Assembly (NCBI RefSeq): GCF_900156415.1
Contig: NZ_FTNM01000006.1
Location: forward strand, 362,255 to 426,254
DNA from: Pontibacter lucknowensis
GTDB taxonomy: Bacteria > Bacteroidota > Bacteroidia > Cytophagales > Hymenobacteraceae
DNA length: 64,000 nucleotides
Direction: 5' to 3'
Below the pieces are notes generated by a model. That model did no database searches, was not told the DNA's origin, and worked only from the letters and a program-made list of their open reading frames with translations. Positions 32,796-43,172 of this stretch are shown here, piece by piece. The translations under genes were made by a program, and so were the position numbers. Positions within the stretch are counted from its first letter, which is position 1. Each line of letters starts with the position of its first letter.

Positions 32796-33695
32796 ATGAA
32801 AAAGATATTATTAATCGTCATCGCCCTTTTATCCATCAACATCAGCAGCCAGGCCTGCGACAAAGGCTGCACCATGGGCGGCAGCTACATGGGCATATTG
32901 CCTCAATTCCATAAAAACTTTATGGGTCTGCGCTATACCACACGCTCATATACCACTACAGCCACACACGGCCAGCATGTGCAGGTAACCGATGAGCGCT
33001 TTGCCACGGCCGAGCTGTGGGGCCGCTTTGTGCCGGTCAGGAACGTGCAGATCTTCGCCTTCGTGCCCTACATGCTCAATGAACAGAGCGGTGGTCACCA
33101 TGCCATCAAAAGCAGAGGCTTTGGGGATGTGACCCTGATGGCCAACTATTCGCTTATCAACACAGGCGACAGAATGGACAAGAACCTGAAGCACACGCTG
33201 CAGGTGGGTGGCGGTGTCAAACTTGCCACAGGCGCCTACCGCAACCAGGAGCATGGCGAGCAGCTGGCCCCAAACATGCAACCCGGCACTGGCAGCACCG
33301 ATTACCTGGCAAACGGTATCTATACCATCCGCTACAAGCAACTGGGCCTGAGCAATGATGTGACCTACCGTTTCAACAGCGAGAACAGCAACGGCTACCG
33401 CTTCGGCAACCGTGTCAGCGCTTCTTCCAACCTGTTTTACTGGCAGAATGTGAAAGGCATCTCCCTGCTGCCTAGCGCGGGTGTGTACTATGAGCATGCC
33501 GAAGGCGACCGCTACGAAGGGGCCTCTAACCTGCAGAAAGGCGGCGACTCTTTCTTCACTAACCTGGGCATGAGCGTGTATGTGAAAAACATCGCGGTAG
33601 GCGGCACAATACAGTTACCTGTGAGCAGCACCGAGGCGCACCACCACACCGAAGGCAACCGACGCACTATGGTTAACCTGACCTACATGTTCTAA
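32796..33695 (+). CDS. Outer-membrane beta-barrel protein (transporter-like)
   Basis: A 299-residue protein with a signal peptide (LLIVIALLSINISSQA) and then CDKGCTMGGSYMGILPQF, a Cys-containing start seen in related barrels. The remainder alternates amphipathic strands (FGDVTLMANYSLI, LQVGGGVKLATG, LSNDVTYRF) and ends in aromatic MVNLTYMF, as outer-membrane barrels do. Histidine-rich loops (EAHHHTEG) could contact metal. Its place between a Cys-rich small protein and the NO reductase suggests metal supply to the reductases, which is inference. Confidence 0.75.
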   Translation: MKKILLIVIALLSINISSQACDKGCTMGGSYMGILPQFHKNFMGLRYTTRSYTTTATHGQHVQVTDERFATAELWGRFVPVRNVQIFAFVPYMLNEQSGGHHAIKSRGFGDVTLMANYSLINTGDRMDKNLKHTLQVGGGVKLATGAYRNQEHGEQLAPNMQPGTGSTDYLANGIYTIRYKQLGLSNDVTYRFNSENSNGYRFGNRVSASSNLFYWQNVKGISLLPSAGVYYEHAEGDRYEGASNLQKGGDSFFTNLGMSVYVKNIAVGGTIQLPVSSTEAHHHTEGNRRTMVNLTYMF

Positions 33696-33768
33696 GGCTC
33701 ATGGCCAGAACCTCAGCTACTGATTTTCAACTCAAATTCAACTATAACCACTCAAACCTTTACCTTTT

Positions 33769-36069
33769 ATGAAATACAGAAACCTATGGCTGGGGTTCAT
33801 TGCCGTAATTGTCGGCTCCTTCGCCGTTCTCGGGTACTACGGTATCGAGATTTACAGAGAAGCACCACCTATACCTGTTAAGGTGGTCACTACGTCCGGA
33901 AAAGTCCTTTTTACCGGGGATGACATCAAAGACGGGCAGAACGTATGGCAGTCCACGGGCGGTCAGCAGTTGGGCTCAGTGTGGGGCCACGGTGCCTATA
34001 TAGCCCCTGACTGGAGCGCAGACTGGCTGCACAAGGAAGCCATGTACTTCCTGGACTACTGGGCGCAGCAGGAAAAAGGCGTGCTGTACGAAGACCTGGA
34101 CGAAGAGACAAAAGCGATGCTGGAGGCCCGTCTGCAGAAGCAGATCCGTGCCAACACGTATGACCCGGAGACAGGCATCCTGACCGTGTCAGACCTGCGT
34201 GCCGAGGCGATTGCAGAGGTGGGCAAGCACTACACTGGCCTGTTCATGAACGACCCGGCGCTGGCCAAGCACCGCGATGCCTACGCCATGAAAGACAACA
34301 CCGTAGAAGACCCGGTGCGCATGGAGAAGCTCAACACCTTCTTCTTCTGGACTTCCTGGGCCTGTGTGACCGAACGTCCGGGCAAAAAAATCACTTATAC
34401 CAACAACTGGCCTGCCGAGAAACTAGTGGCTAACGAGCCTAGCTCTGACCTCATCATCTGGACCGGTTTCTCTGTGATCATCCTGATTGCAGGCGTGGGA
34501 ATGCTGGCCTACTACTATGCGTCTAACCGTGAAGAGGAGATCGACCACTCTAAATTGCCGAAGCAGGATCCATTGTTGGGCTTGACGGCTACTCCTTCTA
34601 TGAAGGCGACATTGAAGTACTTCTGGATCGTGACGGCTCTGATTCTCGTGCAAGTCACGCTCGGGGTGGTTTCGGCGCACTACGGTGTGGAGGGACAGGC
34701 ACTTTACGGCTTCCCGCTGGCTGAGTATCTCCCCTACTCCATTACCCGTACCTGGCACGTGCAACTGGCCATTTTCTGGATCGCCACTTCCTGGCTGGCA
34801 ACCGGTCTGTACATAGCGCCTGCCGTATCAGGTCACGAACCGAAATTCCAGAAACTGGGCGTGAACTTCCTGTTTGTCTGCTTACTCATAATTGTAGCTG
34901 GTTCACTGGCCGGTCAGTGGTACGGCATCATGCAGAAGCTGGGTTATACCGAAAACTTCTGGTTCGGTCACCAAGGCTATGAGTATGTGGACCTGGGTCG
35001 TTTCTGGCAGATCTTCCTGCTCGTGGGCTTGTTCCTGTGGCTGGGTCTGATGGTGCGCGCTATTCTACCGGCCTTTAAAAAAGACGTAGATGGACGCCAC
35101 CTGTTGGGTATGTTCCTGATTTCTTCGGCTGCTATTGCCATCTTCTATGCCTCTGGCCTGATGTGGGGTCAGCATACTAACCTGGCCATTGCCGAGTACT
35201 GGCGCTGGTGGGTGGTGCACCTGTGGGTAGAGGGCTTCTTCGAAGTGTTTGCCACGGTAGTGATCGCCTTCCTGTTCGTGCGCATGGGCCTGCTCGACAC
35301 CAAAATGGCGACGGCTACGGTGCTGTTCTCGACTATCATCTTCCTGTTTGGCGGTATCATCGGTACTTTCCACCACCTGTACTTCAGCGGCACTCCTACG
35401 GCGGTGATGGCCCTCGGCGCGACTTTTAGTGCACTGGAAGTGGTGCCGTTGGTGCTGATCGGTTTTGAAGCCTACCACAACCTGCAGATCAGCAAGCTCA
35501 CGCAGTGGATCAAAGCCTACAAGTGGCCAATCTACTCTTTCGTGGCTGTGGCTTTCTGGAACCTGGTAGGTGCCGGTGTGTTCGGTTTCGTGATCAACCC
35601 GCCGATCGCGCTCTATTACATGCAGGGTCTGAATACCACGCCGGTGCACGCCCACACCGCCCTGTTCGGGGTATACGGTATGCTGGGTATCGGTCTGATG
35701 CTCTTCGTGCTCAAAGGCCTGTCAGCCCGCCGTCGTTGGAAAGACGGGGTGATCAGCTTCGCTTTCTGGTCTATTAACATCGGTCTGATCCTGATGGTAC
35801 TCATCAGCGTGCTGCCAATCGGTCTGATGCAAACTTGGGCAAGCGTGGAGCACGGTCTGTGGTATGCCCGCTCTATGGAGTTCATGCAGACAGACACCAT
35901 GAACATCCTGCGCTGGCTGCGTGTGGTGGGTGATACGATCTTCGCGGGTGGTGTGCTGGCCCTGGCCTGGTTCATCATCGGTCTCAAAACAGGCTGGTCG
36001 CTGGAAGAGGACGAGGACGTAGCACCGCTGATTGAAGAAGAAGCCACTGCAAAACAGGTTCGTTCTTAA
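33769..36069 (+). CDS. norZ: Quinol-dependent nitric oxide reductase
   Basis: A 766-residue single-subunit NO reductase (qNor) that reduces two NO to N2O with quinol electrons in the inner membrane. The N-terminus has a membrane anchor and a periplasmic domain (DGQNVWQSTGGQQLGSVWGH). Fourteen or so helices follow with the heme and non-heme Fe ligands: HVQLAIFWIATSW, EGFFEVFATVV, GTFHHLYFSG and HAHTALFGVYG. It supplies the N2O that the two nos operons use. It is monocistronic, with a terminator at 36138. No AAAAGA dyad was seen before it. Confidence 0.95.
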   Translation: MKYRNLWLGFIAVIVGSFAVLGYYGIEIYREAPPIPVKVVTTSGKVLFTGDDIKDGQNVWQSTGGQQLGSVWGHGAYIAPDWSADWLHKEAMYFLDYWAQQEKGVLYEDLDEETKAMLEARLQKQIRANTYDPETGILTVSDLRAEAIAEVGKHYTGLFMNDPALAKHRDAYAMKDNTVEDPVRMEKLNTFFFWTSWACVTERPGKKITYTNNWPAEKLVANEPSSDLIIWTGFSVIILIAGVGMLAYYYASNREEEIDHSKLPKQDPLLGLTATPSMKATLKYFWIVTALILVQVTLGVVSAHYGVEGQALYGFPLAEYLPYSITRTWHVQLAIFWIATSWLATGLYIAPAVSGHEPKFQKLGVNFLFVCLLIIVAGSLAGQWYGIMQKLGYTENFWFGHQGYEYVDLGRFWQIFLLVGLFLWLGLMVRAILPAFKKDVDGRHLLGMFLISSAAIAIFYASGLMWGQHTNLAIAEYWRWWVVHLWVEGFFEVFATVVIAFLFVRMGLLDTKMATATVLFSTIIFLFGGIIGTFHHLYFSGTPTAVMALGATFSALEVVPLVLIGFEAYHNLQISKLTQWIKAYKWPIYSFVAVAFWNLVGAGVFGFVINPPIALYYMQGLNTTPVHAHTALFGVYGMLGIGLMLFVLKGLSARRRWKDGVISFAFWSINIGLILMVLISVLPIGLMQTWASVEHGLWYARSMEFMQTDTMNILRWLRVVGDTIFAGGVLALAWFIIGLKTGWSLEEDEDVAPLIEEEATAKQVRS

Positions 36070-36137
36070 ATTAAATTCGGCTATACCCAAAAGCTGAACT
36101 CCGAGCAAACCGCTCATTATACATATACCCTTTACTT

Positions 36138-36176
36138 AACAAGCCCTTCTGCCTTTGGCGGGAGGGCTTGTTTTAT
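36138..36176 (+). terminator. Terminator after norZ
   Basis: AACAAGCCCT and AGGGCTTGTT form a 10-bp stem with a 15-base loop, followed by TTATT. Confidence 0.8.
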
Positions 36177-36558
36177 TCTATGCTGGTATCTGAAAGCAGT
36201 TCCCGTACCGCTGCCCACAGCACAGGAGGCAGTATTTTGACTTTTGCTTAAATCTCCTGATTGCCATTCAACTAAAACTAACGAGTAGCAGCTATAGCTG
36301 CTGCCGAAACAAGCCTTATCCTCAGTCGTATACAATATTGTTATTTGCATAGAAATTTATACTATTTAAATAAATATTCAGATATAACACGATATTGGCT
36401 GGCGGATGCTATCAGCAGTTTTAATGTCCTAAATGTGCTTACCCTTTCTCCTGACATCTCGGTCAGGTAGTATTTTTAGCAAATATTTATCGGCCTGCGG
36501 CTGGTAGTTTACTTGCTCCTGCTCTTTCAACTTTTTTCTCACCTTAATTCTTATTCTT
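36177..36558. other. Gene-free stretch
   Basis: AT-rich in its middle (36340-36390). It should hold the promoter of the secreted dehydrogenase gene. I see no repeat, RNA or convincing small gene. Confidence 0.4.
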
Positions 36559-39500
36559 ATGCTTCAGGATTACACGCTTGGCGGCCTCTGCCGGGGCTGT
36601 GCCCGTTTGCGCCTGCGCATCGCTGGTATTTCCCCTATTGCTCGGAATGTTAACTTCTATACTTGCTGCCTATACCTCCTGTTTTTGGTTTTAGCTTCTA
36701 CTTCACTGCAGGCGCAGCCCTCCGGTTTTACCAATGTACAGATCGGCGGTACCTGGGATGCTGCCGTAGGCCTCACTTTCTCAAAAGACGGTAACCGGAT
36801 CTATGTCTGGGAAAAAGGTGGGAAGGTATGGATTGTGGAGAACGGACAGAAACTTCCTACGCCACTGATCGACATCAGCGAAGAGGTCGGCAACTGGGTA
36901 GATCACGGTTTACTGGGTTTTGCGCTGGACCCGAACTTCGATTCCAACGGCTATTTCTACCTGCTGTATGTAGTCGACAGGCACCACCTGCTCTACCATG
37001 GCTCCGGCAGCTATAGCGCCTCAGCCAATGAGTACAACAATGCCACCATCGGTCGCCTGACCCGCTATACGGCCCGCTCTTCCGACAACCGCAAAACCAC
37101 CGACCTAAGCACCCGTAAGATTCTGATCGGGGAATCCATCTCCAGAGGTATACCGATCCTTTATATGGGTCATGGCGTGGGTTCGCTCATTTTCGGGGAG
37201 GATGGCTCCCTGTTGGTTTCGACTGGCGATGCGGCCTCTGCTGGCTACGTGGATACCGGCTATGACCCCGCCAACCCCAACGATACTTACATCCCGCAGG
37301 CGCTGCGGGACGGCATCATCACAGAGCGCGACAACATTGGCGCTTACAGGGCGCAGCAGGTCAATTCGCTAAACGGTAAAATTCTGCGCATAGACCCAGC
37401 GACTGGAAATGGACTGCCATCCAACCCCTTCTATAATTCTGCTGATCCGCGGGCTCCTGCCTCCAGGGTATGGGCGCTGGGCTTCCGGAACCCGTTTCGC
37501 TTCACCATCAAACCGGGCTCAGGGGGCTCCGGCAATCCCGGTACGTTGTACATTGGCGACGTGGGCTGGTATAACTACGAAGAAATAAACGTTGCTCCCA
37601 GACCGGGCATGAACTTCGGCTGGCCCATCTACGAAGGGCTGGAGCAACAGGAGTGGCACTATCACCGGCAGGTATACAACACGCAAATCGCCCAGAACCC
37701 GCTCTACGGACAGGGCGGCTGTACCCAGCAGTACTTTATGTACCGTGATCTGATCATGCAGCCCAGAGCCACCACACAACCATATTTCGGTAACCCCTGC
37801 AACTGGAGCGTGGCTATACCTGCTTCCAGCTTCAGATTGTTTGTGCACGCCCGTCCTGCCTTTGACTGGTTGCACGTGCAGAAAGGAGGCGGCTCCCGCA
37901 CTGGTACCTTCTCAGGCGAAGACGCCACCGTAATAAACATCGGAGCGGCCGGTTCTCCTGTCTCAGGTCCGCAGTTCGGAGGCGGCTCTGTCACAGGGGG
38001 TGTCTGGTACACCGGAAACGACTTTCCGGCGCAGTATAAAAACACCTATTTCTTTGGGGACTATGTAGGCGGCTGGATCAAAACCTCTACGTTTGATGCG
38101 TCTGATAACCCCAAATCAATTAGCAACTTTGTAGATAACGGAGCTGCAGTGGTAGCCATGGCTACCAACCCGGTTACAGGCGGGCTTTACTACATCAACT
38201 ACGCCGCCCAGCTGCGCAAAATAAGCTATGGCGCCGGCACCAACCAGCCTCCTACTGCAGCCGCCTCAGCCGACAAACTCTTCGGCCCGAGCCCGCTCAC
38301 CGTCAGGTTCAGCAGCACTGGCTCTGCAGACCCTGAAGGACAGGCGCTCCGCTATGAATGGAATTTCGGTGACGGCACCCCTGTATCGACAGAGGCCAAC
38401 CCGAGCCATACCTTCAACGCGTCCGGACTGGCCTCTTACCAGGTGGTGCTGAAGGTGACAGACGCTGGTGGACTGAGCAATACTACCAACCTGACCATTT
38501 CGGTGAACAACACCCCGCCAACGGTGCAGATCACCAGCCCGGCAGCCGGCACAAAATACCCCATGACGCAGAGCACCGTGTACAAACTGACGGCCAATGT
38601 AACGGACCGGGAGCATACGGCAGCGCAGCTAAAATACGAATGGCAGGCAGTGCTGCACCACAACACCCACACTCACCCCGAGGCCATCGACACCAACCCG
38701 TCCACCTCTGCCACCATCACTCCGGTTGGCTGCGACGGCGAAACCTATTTCTACCGCATCAACCTGAAAGTGACAGACCCTGCGGGCTTGTCGGCTTCGT
38801 CCTTCGTGGACTTATACCCTGACTGCGGCACCACCACCACCAAGCCGGTTACCATTTCCTCGCCTGCCAACAATTCCTCGTTTGCAGTGGGCAGCAATGT
38901 GGAGCTAAAAGTCAGTTTCACGGACCTGGCCCGCACCTGGACGAAAGTCGAATACCTGGCCGGCACCACCGTCATCGGCAGTTCAAGCACACAGCCCTTC
39001 AGCTATACCTGGCAACCCACCACGGCAGGCAGCTACAGCATCACGGCAAGAGCCACCGACAGCCAGGGGCACACGTCTACTTCCAATCCGATCACCGTCA
39101 ACATCACCGGAGGAACAACGTCCGGCTCAGGTAAGATCACCAGGGAGTTCTGGGCCAACGTACATGGCTCCGGCGTAACGGCTATACCTGTTGGCAGCAC
39201 GCCTACCAGCGTGAGCGAACTGACAAGCTTTGAGGCGCCCGTGAACGCAGGCACCAACTATGGCCAGCGGGTGCGGGGTTACGTCACCGCGCCGGTGTCA
39301 GGACAGTATACCTTCTGGATCGCTGCCGACGACTTTGCGGAGTTGTGGCTGAGTACGACCGACAATCCGGCGCAGAAGATGCGCATCGCCACAGTTCCAG
39401 GCTGGACCTACGAGCGGGAGTGGACCAAGGCCCCAAGCCAGCAGTCAGCAAAGATCACGCTGGAGGCAGGCAAGCGCTATTATATAGAAGCCCTGCACCT

Positions 39501-40407
39501 GGAGGGCGGCGGTGGTGACCATTTGGCTGTCGGCTGGCAGCTGCCAAACGGCACCCTCGAGCGGCCCATACCCGGCAGCAGGCTCTCGCCTTTTGGCAGC
39601 ACACCTCCCACTACCGCCGGCAAAATCACCCGCGACTTCTGGACCAATGTGCACGGTTCGAGCGTAAGTGCCGTACCCGTTAACTCTACGCCGACCAGCA
39701 CCTCTGAGCTCACTAGTTTCGAAGCGCCAGTCAATGTGGGCACTAATTACGGGCAGCGTATCAGAGGCTACGTGACTGCCCCTGCCTCTGGCCAGTATAC
39801 TTTCTGGATTGCCGGCGACGATGTGGCCGAGCTATACCTGAGCACCTCAGAGAATCCGGCACAAAAAGTACGCATTGCCTCTGTTCCGGGGTGGACCTAT
39901 GAGCGGGAATGGCTGAAGTCGCCAAGTCAGCAGTCAGCCAGGATCACGTTGGAAGCCGGTAAACGCTACTACATTGAGGCTGTGCACCTGGAGGGCGGCG
40001 GCTCAGATCACCTGGCCGTAGGTTGGCAGTTGCCGAATGGCACGCTCGAGCGCCCTATACCTGGCAGCAGGTTGTCACCATACGTCGTTTCAGGTATAGC
40101 CGCTACTGCAACGCAAGCTGTTACCGGCTCAACGGACCCGCTGCTCAGCCAGGAGATCACCGCATACCCTAACCCGTTCCGGGATGAGCTTACGCTACAG
40201 CTTCCAGAGGGCATGGCAGAGGTCCGGCAGCTGACCATCTATGACATGGCAGGAAGACAGGTATACCGGTCAGCTTCAGAAATAAAAACCCCGGATAACA
40301 AGCTGGAAATCAACTTAGGAGCGCTAAAACTGAACTCAGGCATCTACATGCTGTATTGTGTAGATCGGCAAGGAGAATCTTATAAGGTCAAACTCTCCAA
40401 ACGGTAA
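36559..40407 (+). CDS. Secreted glucose/sorbosone dehydrogenase-like protein with PKD, PA14-like repeats and T9SS tail
   Basis: A 1282-residue exported protein. After a hydrophobic signal (CCLYLLFLVLASTSLQAQ, near 34-51) comes a six-bladed sugar-dehydrogenase propeller of the YliI type (VWEKGGKVWIVENGQ, DHGLLGFALDPNF, WALGFRNPFRF, about 55-560). A PKD domain (YEWNFGDGTPVSTEANPSHTF) and an Ig-like domain follow, then two near-identical 150-residue modules (from about 859 and 1019; ITREFWANVHGS and ITRDFWTNVHGS) of PA14-like sugar-binding type. The end (AYPNPFRDELTLQ to YKVKLSKR) is a type IX sorting domain. It probably acts on or binds polysaccharide at the cell surface, perhaps with PQQ. Confidence 0.88.
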   Translation: MLQDYTLGGLCRGCARLRLRIAGISPIARNVNFYTCCLYLLFLVLASTSLQAQPSGFTNVQIGGTWDAAVGLTFSKDGNRIYVWEKGGKVWIVENGQKLPTPLIDISEEVGNWVDHGLLGFALDPNFDSNGYFYLLYVVDRHHLLYHGSGSYSASANEYNNATIGRLTRYTARSSDNRKTTDLSTRKILIGESISRGIPILYMGHGVGSLIFGEDGSLLVSTGDAASAGYVDTGYDPANPNDTYIPQALRDGIITERDNIGAYRAQQVNSLNGKILRIDPATGNGLPSNPFYNSADPRAPASRVWALGFRNPFRFTIKPGSGGSGNPGTLYIGDVGWYNYEEINVAPRPGMNFGWPIYEGLEQQEWHYHRQVYNTQIAQNPLYGQGGCTQQYFMYRDLIMQPRATTQPYFGNPCNWSVAIPASSFRLFVHARPAFDWLHVQKGGGSRTGTFSGEDATVINIGAAGSPVSGPQFGGGSVTGGVWYTGNDFPAQYKNTYFFGDYVGGWIKTSTFDASDNPKSISNFVDNGAAVVAMATNPVTGGLYYINYAAQLRKISYGAGTNQPPTAAASADKLFGPSPLTVRFSSTGSADPEGQALRYEWNFGDGTPVSTEANPSHTFNASGLASYQVVLKVTDAGGLSNTTNLTISVNNTPPTVQITSPAAGTKYPMTQSTVYKLTANVTDREHTAAQLKYEWQAVLHHNTHTHPEAIDTNPSTSATITPVGCDGETYFYRINLKVTDPAGLSASSFVDLYPDCGTTTTKPVTISSPANNSSFAVGSNVELKVSFTDLARTWTKVEYLAGTTVIGSSSTQPFSYTWQPTTAGSYSITARATDSQGHTSTSNPITVNITGGTTSGSGKITREFWANVHGSGVTAIPVGSTPTSVSELTSFEAPVNAGTNYGQRVRGYVTAPVSGQYTFWIAADDFAELWLSTTDNPAQKMRIATVPGWTYEREWTKAPSQQSAKITLEAGKRYYIEALHLEGGGGDHLAVGWQLPNGTLERPIPGSRLSPFGSTPPTTAGKITRDFWTNVHGSSVSAVPVNSTPTSTSELTSFEAPVNVGTNYGQRIRGYVTAPASGQYTFWIAGDDVAELYLSTSENPAQKVRIASVPGWTYEREWLKSPSQQSARITLEAGKRYYIEAVHLEGGGSDHLAVGWQLPNGTLERPIPGSRLSPYVVSGIAATATQAVTGSTDPLLSQEITAYPNPFRDELTLQLPEGMAEVRQLTIYDMAGRQVYRSASEIKTPDNKLEINLGALKLNSGIYMLYCVDRQGESYKVKLSKR

Positions 40408-40575
40408 GGACATTCAGAATCATAATATCAGACCAGCGCTGCTTATCGCATGACAGTGCTGGTCTGATATTAGTTTATGTAAAACAATTCGGATCGTTTT
40501 AGTCCTCCTATATCCTTCAGATCGACATATCTAACGTATACACCTAGTTCAGTTAACAAACTAAAACAAGACAAC

Positions 40576-41208
40576 ATGGGCATCAAGAAAGTAGTTGATA
40601 AGGTAAAAGAAGAAGTAAAAGTGCTGAAGGGCGAAGAGTCCAAGGACAAAGTCTACCAGAACGAACAGAACTACCCGGATATGACCACTGCGCGAACGGC
40701 TTTTGAGGAATCAAAGAAGAAGCTTTTCAACGTAAACCTCTGGTCAAACCTGGAGGGCATCAATTCCACTTTCGAACTGCATGATGACCGGGGGCGGAAA
40801 ACGACGGCAGAAATTCCGGAGATTGGCTATTTTGTGAAGATTACGCTGCCTGCCTCCAATGTAGAAAACTGGGTGAACATATCCAGCATACGCATCGAGG
40901 ACAACCTGGCCGAGTTTACGGTACATCCCAGCGAGAAACCCAATCCGCCTGTGGATGAGGAGGAAGTAACCGAGCACTTTTTCACCAAAGAGGCCAGCAG
41001 TACGTTTCGGGTAGAATTGCAGGGCACCAGACTCATCGCCTCCGAGATCGGTAAGAATGAGTACATCAACAACCAGGGCGAAGAATCCGGTGACCGCTCG
41101 GTGCTGAACACCCTGATAGCAGAAGGCGGCTGGGCCGGTTTTCAGGGGCTGCAATGGGACAAGCTTACCAGCTACCTCGTGCACCAGGAGGAGAGAAAAG
41201 ACGAGTAG
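40576..41208 (+). CDS. Conserved hypothetical protein
   Basis: A 210-residue acidic soluble protein starting MGIKKVVDKVKEEVKVLKGE, without signal or membrane segment. Its middle (TTAEIPEIGYFVKITLPASN, NWVNISSIRIEDNLAEFTVHPSEKP) looks like a beta-sandwich. I do not recognise a family. A 31-residue membrane peptide gene may follow. Confidence 0.6.
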   Translation: MGIKKVVDKVKEEVKVLKGEESKDKVYQNEQNYPDMTTARTAFEESKKKLFNVNLWSNLEGINSTFELHDDRGRKTTAEIPEIGYFVKITLPASNVENWVNISSIRIEDNLAEFTVHPSEKPNPPVDEEEVTEHFFTKEASSTFRVELQGTRLIASEIGKNEYINNQGEESGDRSVLNTLIAEGGWAGFQGLQWDKLTSYLVHQEERKDE

Positions 41209-41245
41209 TCAGCTGTGTGTAACTCTACCAACAGTTGCATAAGGT

Positions 41246-41341
41246 ATGAAAATCCTGAGCCTGATTCTGTTTCTGATGTTCCTGACTGCGCTGACCTTCA
41301 TTTTGAGAAAGATCGAGCATCGCAAAAACCGTAGAGATTAA
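41246..41341 (+). CDS. Possible 31-residue membrane peptide
   Basis: ATG 41246 to TAA 41341 encodes a peptide made of one hydrophobic helix (ILSLILFLMFLTALTFIL) and a basic tail (RKIEHRKNRRD). The amphipathic layout with positive residues after the helix is typical of real small membrane proteins, but there is no other support. It lies 37 bases after the hypothetical gene. Confidence 0.35.
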   Translation: MKILSLILFLMFLTALTFILRKIEHRKNRRD

Positions 41342-41436
41342 CTCTATACTTCTCCTCCTATACCTTTCGGGCAGGTGTAGCATAGGCGCTATGCTGCATT
41401 TCCCTTATATTTGGTGAAACAACCAATCTGATCTGA

Positions 41437-43086
41437 ATGAAACGCTTTCTGTTCCTGGCCCTTTCCTGTGGCCTTCTGCTACAAGGAAGTGCCTCCGCCC
41501 AGTCGCTGGCACTTGAAAAACCTGTTGAGAAATCGCTCAAAAAAGTAAAGCCGAATGATATAAAGGCCCATATCAAGTATTTGGCCGATGACCGCCTGCT
41601 GGGTCGCAAGCCCGGCACCGAAGGCTACCAGATGGCCGTGGACTATGTAGTGGAGCATTACCAGAAGGCAGGTATAGAACCCGGTGGTGAGAACGGCACC
41701 TACCTGCAACTGGTACGTTTGCGCCAGTCATTCCCCGGCAAAGAAGCCAGCATGGTGATTGCCGATTCAATGGGCACCGCAATGCAGCTGACCTACAACA
41801 AGGACTTCTCAGTATACCCGCATGCCGAAGAGCCTGAAGTCAGTATAGAAGCTCCGCTGGTGTTCGCTGGTTACGGCATCAGCGCTCCTGACCTGGGCTA
41901 TGATGATTACGCAGGCATAGACGTGACCGGCAAAATTGTAGTCGTGCTGCGCGGCGCCCCTGCCAGCTTCCCTTCCACCGTGTCGGCCTACAGTCGCGAC
42001 ATGATGACGGTGCTGAAGATCGCTGCTGAGAAAGGCGCCGTGGGTGTGATCGTGGCCAATACGAACCCGAAAGCCGGTGTGCCTAATCTGCAGGGCGGTA
42101 CGTACAGCGTGATGGACCCGAATGGCAAAGTGGCCGTTTCCCGCAACTATGTATCGGATAAAATCCGGGTGCTGGCCAGCATTAACAGTAGCACTTTCGA
42201 GCAGCTGCTTAAAGGCACAGGTATAGAGATGGCCAAAGTGGGCGAGCAACTGCAGCAAGGCAAGCCAGCCTCTACCCCACTCGCCCATACCTTGCGCACC
42301 AACTATACCTCTACCTACAAGGATTTTGAAAGCCACAACGTGATCGGAAAGATCACCGGTGCTGATCCGCAGCTGCAGAACGAATACGTAGTGCACAGCG
42401 CCCACCTCGACCACGTAGGCGTGGGCCGTGCCGTGAATGGTGACTCCATCTACAACGGCGCACACGACAATGCCTCCGGTGTAGCCAGCGTGCTCGAGAT
42501 CGCGAAAATCTACTCCCGCCTGTCTGAAAAACCAAAGCGTTCTGTCCTATTTGTAATGGTAACTGCTGAGGAGATGGGCCTGCTGGGCTCCGCTTATTTC
42601 GCCCGCTTCCCGACTGTGCCGGTGGAGCAGATCGTGGCCAACATCAACACGGACATGCCAACCATCATTGCACCGCTATTGTCAGTTGTAGGCCTGGGAG
42701 CGAACCACTCCTCGCTCGAAAACGAAGTAGCCGCCGCAGCGAACCACCTTGGCCTGGCAGTAGAGGAAGACCCGGAGCCGGAGCAGATGCGCTTCATCCG
42801 CAGCGACCAGTACAGCTTTGTGATGCAAGGTATACCTGCCCTGCACATCAAGTATGGCAACAAGACCAAAGACGGTCTCAATAACCTGAACAAGCAGGTG
42901 GAGCAATGGCGTGCCGTGCACTACCACAAGCCACAGGATAACTTCAACGATACCTTCGACTACAAGGCCGGGAAAAAGTACGTGCAGCTGAACTTCCTGA
43001 TCAGCTACCAGGTGGCCAATAACCCGCAGCGACCAAGCTGGAAAGCAGGCGATTTCTTCGGAAGCCGCTTCGGACGACAATTGTAA
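41437..43086 (+). CDS. M28-family zinc aminopeptidase with PA domain
   Basis: A 549-residue exported peptidase with a signal peptide (LFLALSCGLLLQGSASAQ). A PA insert domain (VFAGYGISAPDLGYDDYAGI, GKIVVVLRGAPASFP) precedes or interrupts the catalytic M28 domain, whose zinc ligands sit in HSAHLDHVG, GAHDNASGVAS and VTAEEMGLLGS, with ANINTDMP and the final His region near LHIKYGN. It removes N-terminal residues from peptides outside the cytoplasm. A bidirectional terminator follows. Confidence 0.92.
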   Translation: MKRFLFLALSCGLLLQGSASAQSLALEKPVEKSLKKVKPNDIKAHIKYLADDRLLGRKPGTEGYQMAVDYVVEHYQKAGIEPGGENGTYLQLVRLRQSFPGKEASMVIADSMGTAMQLTYNKDFSVYPHAEEPEVSIEAPLVFAGYGISAPDLGYDDYAGIDVTGKIVVVLRGAPASFPSTVSAYSRDMMTVLKIAAEKGAVGVIVANTNPKAGVPNLQGGTYSVMDPNGKVAVSRNYVSDKIRVLASINSSTFEQLLKGTGIEMAKVGEQLQQGKPASTPLAHTLRTNYTSTYKDFESHNVIGKITGADPQLQNEYVVHSAHLDHVGVGRAVNGDSIYNGAHDNASGVASVLEIAKIYSRLSEKPKRSVLFVMVTAEEMGLLGSAYFARFPTVPVEQIVANINTDMPTIIAPLLSVVGLGANHSSLENEVAAAANHLGLAVEEDPEPEQMRFIRSDQYSFVMQGIPALHIKYGNKTKDGLNNLNKQVEQWRAVHYHKPQDNFNDTFDYKAGKKYVQLNFLISYQVANNPQRPSWKAGDFFGSRFGRQL

Positions 43087-43099
43087 GCGACCATCATAT

Positions 43100-43139
43100 A
43101 AAAAGGCCAGTTCCGATTTCGGGACTGGCCTTTTTGTTT
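43100..43139. terminator. Bidirectional terminator between convergent genes
   Basis: AAAAAGGCCAGT and ACTGGCCTTTTT form a 12-bp perfect stem with A and T runs on both sides, so it can end both the peptidase transcript and the glucan phosphorylase transcript. Confidence 0.85.
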
Positions 43140-43172
43140 TAATTCTTATGTCACATATGCCCCTGCTTATAC

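Noticed and set aside
41358..41618. Minus-strand frame of 86 codons at the start of the M28 peptidase gene
   Set aside because: A shadow of the peptidase signal region without any supporting feature.
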